From Denitratimonas yunnanensis (SeqCode) (GTDB lineage Bacteria; Pseudomonadota; Gammaproteobacteria; Xanthomonadales; Xanthomonadaceae): a DNA stretch of 64,000 nt. A model generated the notes under the pieces. That model was given only the letters and a program-made list of their open reading frames with translations. It did no database searches and was not told where the DNA came from. The stretch lies in the NCBI GenBank assembly GCA_026410415.1, contig JAPMLR010000008.1, forward strand, positions 1 to 64,000, given 5' to 3'. Below, in pieces: positions 53,763 to 64,000 of this stretch. A program made the position numbers and the translations under genes. How positions within the stretch are numbered: position 1 is the first letter of the stretch; every line of letters starts with the position of its first letter.

Positions 53763-54893
53763 TCATGCCCCGCCCTCGACCTTGAGCCGGGTGGGCTCGT
53801 GGCGGATGACGCCTTCGTGTGTCAGGCAGGTCTGCGCGATCAGTTCGTCGCTCCAGTCCAGTGTCAAGGCGCCGTCCTGAAGGGAAAGCGCGAGGAAGTT
53901 GTAAAGGTTGCGGGCATACATTTCGCTGGCGTGGATTGCGCCCATGCCCGGCAGGTTCAGCGGGCCGGCGATCGTGACGCCGTTGTGCACGATGGTTTCG
54001 CCTGGCCAGGTCAGCTCGCAGTTGCCGCCGGTTTCGGCGGCGAGATCGACGATCACCGCGCCCGGTTTCATGCCTTCCACCATCGCTGCGGTGAGTATCT
54101 TCGGCGCCGGACGACCGGGAACCGCTGCGGTGGTGACGACCGCGTCGATGTTCTTCAGGTGATCGGCCAGGCGCTGTTGCTGCTCGGCGCGCTCCTCGAC
54201 CGTGAGTTCGCGCGCGTAACCGCCCGTGCCAGCGGCGGAGACGCCTAGATCGAGAAACTTCGCTCCGAGCGATTCGATCTGTTCGCGCGTCTCCGGGCGC
54301 ACATCGAATCCTTCCACCTGGGCACCCAGCCGACGTGCGGTGGCGATAGCCTGCAGGCCGGCGACACCGGCACCGACGATCAACACTTTGGAAGGACGGA
54401 TCGTGCCGGCCGCCGTGGTCAACATGGGAAAGAACTTCCCGGAAAGCTCGGCCGCGATCAGCACCGCCTTGTAACCGGCCATGCCGGCCTGCGAGCTCAA
54501 CACATCCATGGACTGGGCACGGGTCGTGCGCGGCAGAAGCTCCATCGCGAACGCGGTGATGTTCCGATCGCGCAACGCCTTCACCCGCTCGGCTCCGGCA
54601 TGCGGCTGCATGAAGCCGATGACGATGCTGCCTTCACGCAGCCCGGCAATCTGCTCCAGTGTCGGTGGCTGTACCGTCAGCAGCACATCGGCGCGGATCA
54701 GCGCTGCGGAGGCAGTCGTTTCCGTCTGGACGCCGGGAAACAGGCTGTCGGGCTGATTCGCGCCACTGCCTGCACCGGCTTCGAGCACGACCTGCGCGCC
54801 GAGTGCGGAGAGTTTCTTTGCCACTTCCGGCGACAGTGCAACCCGTCGCTCGTTCGGCGCGCGCTCACGGAGCGCGACTACGGTGACCGCCAT
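53763..54893 (-). CDS. pntAA: NAD(P) transhydrogenase subunit alpha part 1
   Basis: A 376-aa soluble NAD(H)-binding domain I subunit. RRVALSPEVAKKLSALGAQV at the start, VLIVGAGVAGLQAIATARRLGA nucleotide fold, and AETGGNCELT. First gene of the split alpha1-alpha2-beta operon (Rhodospirillum type). Confidence 0.95.
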   Translation of the reverse strand: MAVTVVALRERAPNERRVALSPEVAKKLSALGAQVVLEAGAGSGANQPDSLFPGVQTETTASAALIRADVLLTVQPPTLEQIAGLREGSIVIGFMQPHAGAERVKALRDRNITAFAMELLPRTTRAQSMDVLSSQAGMAGYKAVLIAAELSGKFFPMLTTAAGTIRPSKVLIVGAGVAGLQAIATARRLGAQVEGFDVRPETREQIESLGAKFLDLGVSAAGTGGYARELTVEERAEQQQRLADHLKNIDAVVTTAAVPGRPAPKILTAAMVEGMKPGAVIVDLAAETGGNCELTWPGETIVHNGVTIAGPLNLPGMGAIHASEMYARNLYNFLALSLQDGALTLDWSDELIAQTCLTHEGVIRHEPTRLKVEGGA

Positions 54894-55064
54894 GAACTCC
54901 CCTCGATCGATGCACTGGACAACCAGCAGGCCAACGGATGCTACCGCATCGGAAGGGAGGTGGTCATGCACCGCACGCTGCCCCATTCCCCATGTCCCCG
55001 AGCTGGAGCTGCCCATACCCGCAGACGGCGGGATGCACATGGGCCACGGTCGCGCGGTGACCGG

Positions 55065-57449
55065 CTACTGCATCGCGCCCTGCCCACCTGAGCGGAGCTT
55101 GCCGAGCACCTGGCTCATGGCATGCTCGAACGCGGCATCGGTCTGGCGGATGTTGAGACGACCCGCGCGCATCATCGCCGCCAACTCCTCGGGCGAAGCC
55201 ACGCAGTAGCGCAGGCCACGCCGATTGACGAACAACATGCGGTTGGAAATCGGGCTGACCCAGGACAGTTTCGCCGGCACCGTGGTGCCGTTTTCCTCGG
55301 TGAATTGAATCCAGGCACCCACTTGCAGCTTGCGCACCCGCTCGGCATCGGCCTCGTCGAAATCCAGCGCAGGCCCGACCTCCTCTTCTTCGGGCTCCGC
55401 AACCGGCTCGGGTATCGCTTCCACCGGCGGCGCGTTGCGCTCCAGCGCGGTGACCGCCTCGACCTCGGCCTCGGGCGCCGCAGGCACCGCTTGGTCTTCA
55501 TGCCCCAGTGCGTGGCGCAGCGAGTTCAGCACATCCTCCGCGGCACTGCCGGTGCAGCCTGCGCTGAGCAGGATCGGCTCGATGCGGGGACGCAATGCAT
55601 CCAGCCGTACGCTGCGATCGCCAACATTATCCAACCCCGAAAGACTGGCAAGATCCTCGCCGACCGCGACCGCTTCGATGTACTTGCCGCTGTCGCCACC
55701 CTCATCGCGCAGTGCGCACAGGGTCAGGTGATGGGTCCAGTAACGACGCAGAAACGCCTCGATCACCGCAGGCATCCCGGAGTGCCGCTCCAGCACCGCC
55801 CGCAGATCCTCCAGCGACGTGGCGCGGGCATGTTCGAGACGCTCCTTGCCGCGTTGAGCTTCGGCGGTACGGCGTTCGGCCAGTGCCACGCGGCGGCGGT
55901 GCTGCTCGATGAATTCGCGGAACTCCTGTTCGAGCGTTTCGAAGATCGCGATGTCCTCGTTGAACTCCGCCACCAGCCTGTCGATCGTGACCTCGACCCG
56001 GCTCAGCAACTCGCGCTCCTGTGGAGCTTCGCCGGCATTGCCTTCGCACGCCTCCGCCAGGGAGTTGAGCAAGCGGCGCGCCGGATGGGTCTTCTGCAGG
56101 AACATGCGACGGTCAAGCATCGCGACCTTGATGAACGGCACGATCAACCGACCGATGGTCTGACGCGAACTGGCATTGAAGTCGCGCTCGTCCAGCAGCA
56201 CGTCGAACAACATCCCCACCAGATCGATCGAATCCTCATCCGCAGGCGTCATGCGCGACTCCGGATTCAATCCGAGGCGCGCAGCGCCCTTCTGCAATTC
56301 CTGCTTCAGGTGCTGGGTGATCGAGCGACTCGGATCGCTTACCGCCTCCTGCAGGCCCGTCGGCATCTCATTCTGGAACAAGCTGAGAACCGAGAGCACT
56401 TCGTCCACGCTCATCTGCGGTGCGGCAGCAACGCCTGGCTCCTGGGTCATGCCCGACTCGGGCATGGGCATACCCATCGTCTGGGCCTGAACGCGACGAT
56501 ATCCACTCAGAAGTTCGTGCAGGCTCGTGAAGATGGATTGTTCGGCGGCGGTTTCAGGCACCCGCACATAGCGGCTGCCAGGCGGGGGCGCGTCCATCGT
56601 CACCGTGTTGTAGCCGGATCCGCCGCCATAGTTTCCGGGCGGGGGAGTCCCGTGGCCCGACAGACCGGACTCGGCCGACATCTCGTCGGCACGCGCCGGA
56701 CTGTCGTCCCGCGGGCGCGACGGGGTACGCGCCATTTGCGGCGTACGGGCGTAGGCGGGCTTGATCTCGGACGCGATGCCGGCTTCGACCAGCGCCCGGT
56801 TGGTTTCGTTGTAGAACGTTCCCAGTCCGCGCGCCATCTCGCGTTCGTAGAGCTTGAACAGCAGTACCTTGATCCGGATCGAAATCTCGCACGGCTGCAT
56901 CGCATGGCGGAACGCATAGGCGATGTGCGGCGGCGCGATGGGATTGGACTTTTCGTCCAGCTCGTCGACGCCGGCAACAATGCCCATCCGGTAGTTGAGC
57001 TGGCTCAGCATCGGACCGAGCAGGCGCGAGAGCGCGGTGGCGATCATGCTGGTGCCGAGTTGCTCCTCGAGTTGTTCCTCGGAAACCAGACTGAGCTCAC
57101 GCGATTCGGACAGCGACCGCTCCAGATCCACTTCCAGTGGATTGCGGCGCTCCAGCGCGGAAAAAGCCGCGGCCAGATGCTCCACATAGCGTTGCTCGAT
57201 CAGCGGGCGCTGCTTGCGTAACTCGCGCATCGCATCGAAATAATCCTGGTTGCTGACCGTGCCATCGGCGCGCTGGACGAAGTCGAACAGCGTGTCGTCG
57301 GCCTTTTCCAGCACATCGGATGCCAGTCCGGCGAGGCGCTTGAGTGCACGCGTGCGGATCGTGGCCAGCATCGGGTTGGCTTCACCGCGGGCTGCCCCGG
57401 TGCGGGCACTGAGATCGACAATCTTGTCCGTGGGGGATGGCGCGGTCAT
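55065..57449 (-). CDS. DUF1631-family protein
   Basis: A 794-aa cytoplasmic, mostly helical protein of the DUF1631 family. The N-terminal part has FVQRADGTVSNQDYFDAMRE and CEISIRIKVLLFKLYEREM; the middle is Pro/Gly-rich and low complexity (about 240-310). The C terminus has a beta-rich segment, GAWIQFTEENGTTVPAKLSW, reminiscent of PilZ-like folds. Function not established. A 171-base gap separates it from pntAA. Confidence 0.85.
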   Translation of the reverse strand: MTAPSPTDKIVDLSARTGAARGEANPMLATIRTRALKRLAGLASDVLEKADDTLFDFVQRADGTVSNQDYFDAMRELRKQRPLIEQRYVEHLAAAFSALERRNPLEVDLERSLSESRELSLVSEEQLEEQLGTSMIATALSRLLGPMLSQLNYRMGIVAGVDELDEKSNPIAPPHIAYAFRHAMQPCEISIRIKVLLFKLYEREMARGLGTFYNETNRALVEAGIASEIKPAYARTPQMARTPSRPRDDSPARADEMSAESGLSGHGTPPPGNYGGGSGYNTVTMDAPPPGSRYVRVPETAAEQSIFTSLHELLSGYRRVQAQTMGMPMPESGMTQEPGVAAAPQMSVDEVLSVLSLFQNEMPTGLQEAVSDPSRSITQHLKQELQKGAARLGLNPESRMTPADEDSIDLVGMLFDVLLDERDFNASSRQTIGRLIVPFIKVAMLDRRMFLQKTHPARRLLNSLAEACEGNAGEAPQERELLSRVEVTIDRLVAEFNEDIAIFETLEQEFREFIEQHRRRVALAERRTAEAQRGKERLEHARATSLEDLRAVLERHSGMPAVIEAFLRRYWTHHLTLCALRDEGGDSGKYIEAVAVGEDLASLSGLDNVGDRSVRLDALRPRIEPILLSAGCTGSAAEDVLNSLRHALGHEDQAVPAAPEAEVEAVTALERNAPPVEAIPEPVAEPEEEEVGPALDFDEADAERVRKLQVGAWIQFTEENGTTVPAKLSWVSPISNRMLFVNRRGLRYCVASPEELAAMMRAGRLNIRQTDAAFEHAMSQVLGKLRSGGQGAMQ

Positions 57450-57616
57450 AGTTTGAAGTCTCCGGCACGAAATACGTCGGGTCTCGTCGACCCATCATTG
57501 GCAGACGGCTCTGGCGCCCTGCCCCCCGGATTTCCCCGGGGCGACTGTATGCCAGATTCTAGCGACGGGGATGTGAACATCCTCCCGCTTCCCTGCAACC
57601 TTGGGCGTCACGTCAC

Positions 57617-58183
57617 ATGTCATCACTCGATTTCCTGAACCAACGCCGTTCCACGCCCTCGCGCCAGCTCGGCCTGCCCGGCCCCTCGCCCGATCAGCTG
57701 CGCACGATTCTCGCCGCAGCGATGCGGGTACCCGATCACGGCAAACTCGCGCCATGGCGCATCCTCGCCATCGACGGCGAGGCGCGATTCGCACTGGGCC
57801 GGTTCGCAGCACGGCGTGCGCTGCAGATCGACCCGGCGGCACCGGCCGCCGCGATCGAAAAGGATCACCAGCGCTTTGCCCATGCCCCGCTCGTTCTCAC
57901 CGTGATCGCTGCGCCGCAGCCGCATCCGAAGGTGCCCGAGATCGAGCAGATACTCAGCGCCGGGAGCGTCTGCTTCGCGCTGCTTCAGGCCGCCCAGGCA
58001 CTCGGATTCGGCGCCCAGTGGCTGACCGGCTGGCCCGCGTACGATGACGCCGTCGGGAAGCATTTGGGGTTGACCGACGGGGAGTCGATCGTCGGCTTCA
58101 TCCATGTCGGCACCGCCAAGGATCCGACGCCCGAGCGCGTTCGCCCCGCGGTGGACTCACGCTTTTCGGTCTGGTGCCCCTGA
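57617..58183 (+). CDS. nitroreductase-family flavoprotein, YdjA-like
   Basis: A 188-aa FMN-dependent oxidoreductase. RRSTPSRQL at the start, RVPDHGKLAPWRILAI (FMN-binding), ALLQAAQALGFGAQWLTGW and GFIHVGTAK match the short YdjA type. Physiological substrate unknown. Its stop overlaps the next start by one base. Confidence 0.9.
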   Translation: MSSLDFLNQRRSTPSRQLGLPGPSPDQLRTILAAAMRVPDHGKLAPWRILAIDGEARFALGRFAARRALQIDPAAPAAAIEKDHQRFAHAPLVLTVIAAPQPHPKVPEIEQILSAGSVCFALLQAAQALGFGAQWLTGWPAYDDAVGKHLGLTDGESIVGFIHVGTAKDPTPERVRPAVDSRFSVWCP

Positions 58184-59067
58184 TGCGCCTGTATCTGGTC
58201 GATGCCAGCCTCTACGTCTTCCGCGCCTGGCACTCGCTTCCGGCCGACGAGTTCGTCGATGCCGATGGCTGGCCGGCCAACGCAGTGCATGGATTTGCCC
58301 GATTCTTGCTGGAACTGCTCGAACGGGAACGTCCGCAACACATCGCGGTGGCGTTCGATCAATCCCTGGAAAGCTCCTTCCGGAACGCGCTGTACCCGCC
58401 GTACAAGGCAAACCGGGAACCTGCGCCAGAAAGTCTCAAGCGCCAATTCGCGCTCTGCCAGCAATTTGCCCGCGCATTGGGGTTGGCAGTGATGGCCGAT
58501 GATCACTACGAGGCCGACGACCTGATCGGCGCCCTGCTCACCCGCCAGCGCGCGCAAGGGTTTTCGGGCACCGTGATCTCGGCCGACAAGGATTTGTCGC
58601 AACTGCTCGCCGGTGACGACATCCAATGGGATTACGCACGCCAGCAACGTTGGGATGCGGCGGGAGTGAAGCAACGCTACGGCGTGCATGCGCACCAAAT
58701 CGCCGACTATCTCGGCCTCACCGGCGACGCGATCGACAACATCCCCGGCGTGCCGGGCATCGGCGCGAAAACGGCGGCGGCACTGCTCGAACACTTCGGC
58801 TCGCTGGACGCGCTGTTGCAGCGCTTGGATGAGCTTCCGTTCCTGCGTCTGCGCGGCGCTGCCTCGCATGCCACCCGTCTGCGCGAGCATGCGGCGTTGG
58901 CGCGACTCTCGCGTCAGCTGGCCACCATCGCCTGCGATGCCCCGTTGCCCGAACACATCGATGATGGCCGACGCCAACGCGGCGACAGGGCCGCGCTTGA
59001 AGACGTAATGGAGCGTGCCCGTTTCGGCCCCATGACGCGTCGCCGCGCCATGGAGCAAATCAGCTGA
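58183..59067 (+). CDS. 5'-3' exonuclease, Pol I N-terminal type (ExoIX-like)
   Basis: A 294-aa flap-endonuclease-family protein without a polymerase domain. Metal-binding positions are seen in YLVDASLYVFRAWH, AFDQSLESSFRN, EADDLIGALLTR and SADKDLSQLL. The helix-3-turn-helix is NIPGVPGIGAKTAAALLE. Could remove flaps or RNA primers. The ATG at 58183 follows the nitroreductase stop directly. Confidence 0.9.
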   Translation: MRLYLVDASLYVFRAWHSLPADEFVDADGWPANAVHGFARFLLELLERERPQHIAVAFDQSLESSFRNALYPPYKANREPAPESLKRQFALCQQFARALGLAVMADDHYEADDLIGALLTRQRAQGFSGTVISADKDLSQLLAGDDIQWDYARQQRWDAAGVKQRYGVHAHQIADYLGLTGDAIDNIPGVPGIGAKTAAALLEHFGSLDALLQRLDELPFLRLRGAASHATRLREHAALARLSRQLATIACDAPLPEHIDDGRRQRGDRAALEDVMERARFGPMTRRRAMEQIS

Positions 59068-59071
59068 TCAT

Positions 59072-60469
59072 TCAGTTCACGGGAGCCATCGGAACAGCCT
59101 GCGGCGCCTCCGGCGGCGTCGGATCGGCATCCATCCGCAGGATCTTCGTGGCCTCGAGCTTGTCCTTGCTGCGAAGCAGTCCGAAACGATCGTAGTTGTC
59201 CTTCTGCTCGTTGGCGACCAGATACAGCGTCGAGCCATCCAACGTCGCCGAGCCCAGTGTCCCGAAATGCGGGTTGCTGGATTCGATCGGCATCAACTTC
59301 ACGATGGTATTGCCTTCCGGCGACAGCTCCAGCCGCATGACACGCTTGGGATTCATGCCTGCCTGGACGATCACCAGCGCGCCTTCATGCCAATTCAGCG
59401 AACTGATCCCCTCCAGCGACAGTTTGGTGGGTACCCGCACATCAAACGGCTTCAGCGTGGAAAGCTCCAGCCCGATGATGCCGAGCTGGGGATCGGCCAC
59501 ATAGAGGCGCTTGCCATCGTCGGACACGGTGAGCGCAGACATGGCCGTCAGCATCGGCAGATGGAGGATGCGGCGGAACTGACCGTCACGCACCTGATAC
59601 AGCGCGCGATTGACCCCATCGGCCGCATAGACGGCACCGTCGGGACCGACCACCACCGAGGTCAGGAAGAACGGCTGCCCGCCCTGCGCAGGCGGCGACA
59701 GGAAGTGCTTGATGAACTTGCCGGTCTTGAGATCGAACTGGAAGATGCCGGCACGGCCGAAGTCCTTCTCGGCGTCATAGTTCTTGAAATGCGGCGCGGC
59801 CGTGGAAGCCACCCACAGGAAACCACGCTTGGCATCGACGGCGAGGTCGAACACCGCCCACATGCCGTTCTTTTCGTCGGCGGAAACAAGCGGGGACAGT
59901 TTGCCTTCGCCGGACACCACGAACACCTTGCCATCGCGCGCGCTGCCGACCAGCAGCTGTTTGCGCGTCGGATCGAACGCCAGACTCTCGGCCAGCAGAT
60001 CCTCGCGTGGCAACGTGTAGGCCAGCGTCGCGCTGCCGTACGGCTCGCGATTGGCCTCGAAGTTGCTCAGGATGTAGCCCCAGACCTGCGTGCTGGCGAT
60101 GTTCTCGAAGCGTTCGTCGTCGCGCAGATCGAATGCGTAGCCGGTGTTCTGGAGCTCGATCAGGAGGGTATACGCCTCGCTCTTGCGGTCTTCCCGCGCC
60201 AGCGTCACGACCTTGTCCAGCTTGTAGGCGCCGATATGCGGTCGCAGGGCGATGCGGCGATCGAGCGCTGCCGTTTCGGCTTCCTTGTCGCCGGACTGGC
60301 GCGCGTGCGCCACCAGGCGGGTCAGGACGGCCGGGTCACGGATCTTGGCAACCTCGGCCTCCACCGACTCCTGCGGGGCGGTGGACGCGGGTGCGGGCGC
60401 AGAGGTTTGCGCCTGAGCCAGACACGGAAGAACGGCCAGCAACGTGGCCAGTGGGAAAATGTATTTCAT
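59072..60469 (-). CDS. exported beta-propeller-like protein
   Basis: A 465-aa secreted protein; signal ending near LAQAQ. After a TPR-like start (residues 40-120), repeats of the SMP-30/NHL type appear (LAFDPTRKQLLVGSARDGKV, VVVGPDGAVYAADGVNRALY, DDGKRLYVADPQLG). No catalytic motif identified. Convergent with the exonuclease, four bases apart. Confidence 0.75.
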   Translation of the reverse strand: MKYIFPLATLLAVLPCLAQAQTSAPAPASTAPQESVEAEVAKIRDPAVLTRLVAHARQSGDKEAETAALDRRIALRPHIGAYKLDKVVTLAREDRKSEAYTLLIELQNTGYAFDLRDDERFENIASTQVWGYILSNFEANREPYGSATLAYTLPREDLLAESLAFDPTRKQLLVGSARDGKVFVVSGEGKLSPLVSADEKNGMWAVFDLAVDAKRGFLWVASTAAPHFKNYDAEKDFGRAGIFQFDLKTGKFIKHFLSPPAQGGQPFFLTSVVVGPDGAVYAADGVNRALYQVRDGQFRRILHLPMLTAMSALTVSDDGKRLYVADPQLGIIGLELSTLKPFDVRVPTKLSLEGISSLNWHEGALVIVQAGMNPKRVMRLELSPEGNTIVKLMPIESSNPHFGTLGSATLDGSTLYLVANEQKDNYDRFGLLRSKDKLEATKILRMDADPTPPEAPQAVPMAPVN

Positions 60470-60595
60470 GAAAAGACCTTTGCCGTAGGAGCGAGGTAGA
60501 CAGGCCACGGGGCCATTGGTTCCGCCCTGCCCAGTCGATTCGTTGCAGTGTTCGGGCGACAATCGCCGGATCGGCACACGATGGGGGGAGCAACG

Positions 60596-61129
60596 ATGAA
60601 CCAAACCGAGACGCTTTTCAACGGCCACTATCTGCGTGTCTGTCAGCGCGACAACTGGGAATATGCCGAGCGCACCAATGCCAGTGCGGCGGTGATCGTG
60701 GTCGCCGTGACCCCGGACGACCGGCTGGTACTGGTGGAGCAGTTCCGGATTCCGGTGAATGCCCGCAGCATCGAAATGCCGGCCGGACTGGTGGGTGACT
60801 TGGGGGATGGCGAATCGGTTGAAACGGCGGCGCAGCGAGAACTGATCGAGGAGACCGGCTGGCGCGCGGGACGGATCCAATACCTGATGACCGGGCCCTC
60901 GTCCTCAGGCCTTTCCAACGAGCAGGTCGCGTTCGTGCGTGCCCTGGATCTGGAGAAAATCGGTCCCGGCGGGGGCGACGACAGCGAAGACATCATCGTT
61001 CACGAGATCCCGCGAAGCGAGGCCGCCGCCTGGTTGAACGCGCGCCGCCTGGAAGGCTACTCGATCGACCCCAAACTCTATGCCGGCCTGTACTTCATCG
61101 ACCGGAACCCGGACGGCAGTGCAGCCTGA
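60596..61129 (+). CDS. Nudix hydrolase, ADP-ribose pyrophosphatase type
   Basis: A 177-aa hydrolase cleaving nucleoside diphosphate-X compounds. The Nudix box runs from the Gly in GDGESVETAAQRELIEETGW and has REL-IEETG intact; Pro/Ala EMPAGLVG precedes it as in NudF. Substrate not proven. The ATG at 60596 follows a GGGGGGAG site. Confidence 0.88.
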   Translation: MNQTETLFNGHYLRVCQRDNWEYAERTNASAAVIVVAVTPDDRLVLVEQFRIPVNARSIEMPAGLVGDLGDGESVETAAQRELIEETGWRAGRIQYLMTGPSSSGLSNEQVAFVRALDLEKIGPGGGDDSEDIIVHEIPRSEAAAWLNARRLEGYSIDPKLYAGLYFIDRNPDGSAA

Positions 61130-61141
61130 TCCCGATCAGGC
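61124..61141. terminator. 18-bp palindrome containing both convergent stop codons
   Basis: GCCTGATC-CC-GATCAGGC. The Nudix TGA (61127-61129) and the TMEM43-like TGA (61136-61138 complement) sit symmetrically within it. Short loop, no T-tract. Confidence 0.4.
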
Positions 61142-62017
61142 CAGTCGCGCGATGCCGACAGACAGCAGTACCGCAGCCACGGCAATCCATGCCGCGACCG
61201 CCAGCATGGCCCCCGATCGCATGCTGCCAAGCGCACTGCCGGCTGACGAAAGCCGCGACAGACCCCGCAGGCCCAGTCCCGCGCCCAGCATCGCCATGAC
61301 GAATGCAGCGGCACGGGCGATCCAGCGCAACGCCTGATCGAGCGGATCTTCGGAAACCGGGGCCTTCGATGTCTGCATCCCGGATGCCGGGGGAGCTGTT
61401 TCGGGGGCGGGCAGCACCTCGAACCGCACGCGCAGATCGCCAATCCCGGGCAGCGCGCCATCCGCCGCGGTGACCAGCCACTGGCCCTCGCTGCGGAACA
61501 CTGCAGCCAGATTTTCCGGCAACTGCACTTGCGCTGCGGGGACGGCCTGCCACCCTCCTTGCTGCGGATCGCCCCACGCGGGCTTGTCCGCCCCGATGCT
61601 GCGGCTGCGGTAAGGGGGCGCGGGTGGATTGATGTGCCGCTCCGGCAGCGCGAACCTGCTCGAATCCATCAAGCGCTCGCTCCAGACCATCTGGTATTCG
61701 CCTTCATCGACGACAATCTCGTCGTCTAGCGCCAAAGGCATGCTCGCCACTTCCCGCCACTGCAGCATCTGCACGATGCGGCGCAGGGCGCGTCCCTTCA
61801 GGACGACACCGAAGTCCTCATCCTCCAATCGGTGCTGTTGGGCGCCCACAGGGGAGACCTCGATCATCGCAGCTGGCACGGAGGAGTCCATGGAGGCCTC
61901 CGCACCATTGCGGATCAGCCACGTCAACCAAACGATGGCGCCAACGAGGAGGAGCAGACCGGCTGCGACCAGGATGCGGTCGAACAGCGGCGAAGCCGGG
62001 TGACGACGAGCTGTCAT
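61136..62017 (-). CDS. TMEM43-like membrane protein
   Basis: A 293-aa protein: one N-terminal helix (about 13-35), a large external part with DFGVVLKGRALRRIVQMLQW and YQMVWSERLMDSSRF, and three to four C-terminal helices. The motif pattern (LxRxVxMxQW, then WS, F, HxNP) matches the TMEM43 (LUMA) family, widely present in bacteria with unknown role. Five bases separate it from ggt. Confidence 0.75.
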   Translation of the reverse strand: MTARRHPASPLFDRILVAAGLLLLVGAIVWLTWLIRNGAEASMDSSVPAAMIEVSPVGAQQHRLEDEDFGVVLKGRALRRIVQMLQWREVASMPLALDDEIVVDEGEYQMVWSERLMDSSRFALPERHINPPAPPYRSRSIGADKPAWGDPQQGGWQAVPAAQVQLPENLAAVFRSEGQWLVTAADGALPGIGDLRVRFEVLPAPETAPPASGMQTSKAPVSEDPLDQALRWIARAAAFVMAMLGAGLGLRGLSRLSSAGSALGSMRSGAMLAVAAWIAVAAVLLSVGIARLA

Positions 62018-62022
62018 GACGG

Positions 62023-63998
<1,976 letters not shown>

Positions 63999-64000
63999 CG

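Noticed and set aside
55122..57221. Plus-strand open frame of 699 codons
   Set aside because: Antisense shadow of the DUF1631 gene; His/Arg/Gln-rich without domains.
49180..57625. Shared TCACATGTCATC at about 49190 and 57612 as an attachment-site pair
   Set aside because: Only about 12 bases, with no integrase, tRNA or composition change in the enclosed housekeeping genes.

Overview
The window is about 64 kb of high-GC bacterial chromosome with tightly packed genes and many 4-base ATGA start/stop overlaps. Gene content points to a gammaproteobacterium of the order Lysobacterales (Xanthomonadales; Rhodanobacteraceae/Lysobacteraceae-like). Supporting evidence: a MetX-family protein that closely matches what I recall of the Xanthomonas serine O-succinyltransferase, a complete ccmABCDEFGHI cluster, pilT/pilU, a bacterial-type ProRS with an editing insert, rimI behind a holD-like gene, an IPTL-CTERM-like protein, and GTAG-headed REP palindromes. 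Genus and species cannot be fixed from this sequence alone.

Layout. 0.1-3.5 kb: an AT-richer orphan ORF, a coupled minus-strand operon (small protein, PP2C phosphatase, DnaB helicase) and a short DnaQ-like exonuclease. 3.6-3.9 kb: four tandem 92-93 bp units, each with two opposed REP hairpins. 3.9-6.5 kb: a YtrA-type GntR regulator/ABC transporter operon with a dyad operator in front. 6.6-8.1 kb: glutathione peroxidase and FkpA. 8.3-14.2 kb: an ECF sigma factor overlapping a Ser/Thr kinase-TPR receptor, then two secreted proteins on the other strand, one an aerolysin-like/ricin-lectin protein and one with two VHL-beta-like repeats, sharing an upstream 37-bp motif. 14.5-19.6 kb: an unusual DAACS symporter, a TonB-C-like lipoprotein, a VOC protein and ilvBN. 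19.6-24.5 kb: a large secreted nuclease, a broken OPT transporter remnant and a small membrane protein.

24.5-31.7 kb is a co-directional minus-strand cluster: pssA, a GAF/SpoIIE phosphatase/HATPase protein, a STAS protein, mlaE-, mlaF- and mlaD-like genes, a lipoprotein, holD-like and rimI. It places phosphatidylserine synthesis, a partner-switching module and an MCE/Mla lipid transporter in one probable transcript. This is the most interesting system in the window: the STAS protein stands where MlaB belongs, but comes with its own candidate kinase/phosphatase.

31.8-42.3 kb: two DUF4124 proteins, proS, the complete cytochrome c maturation operon, and the MetX-family gene coupled to ccmI. 42.4-49.0 kb: an IPTL-CTERM-like secreted protein, recG, ridA, yqgE, ruvX and pyrB. 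49.0-57.5 kb: a decayed IS3-type orfA fragment, pilU, pilT, the three-gene transhydrogenase and a DUF1631 protein. 57.6-64 kb: a nitroreductase, a small 5'-3' exonuclease, a secreted propeller protein, a Nudix hydrolase, a TMEM43-like protein, gamma-glutamyltransferase and a YfhL-type ferredoxin. I saw no tRNA, rRNA or CRISPR array.
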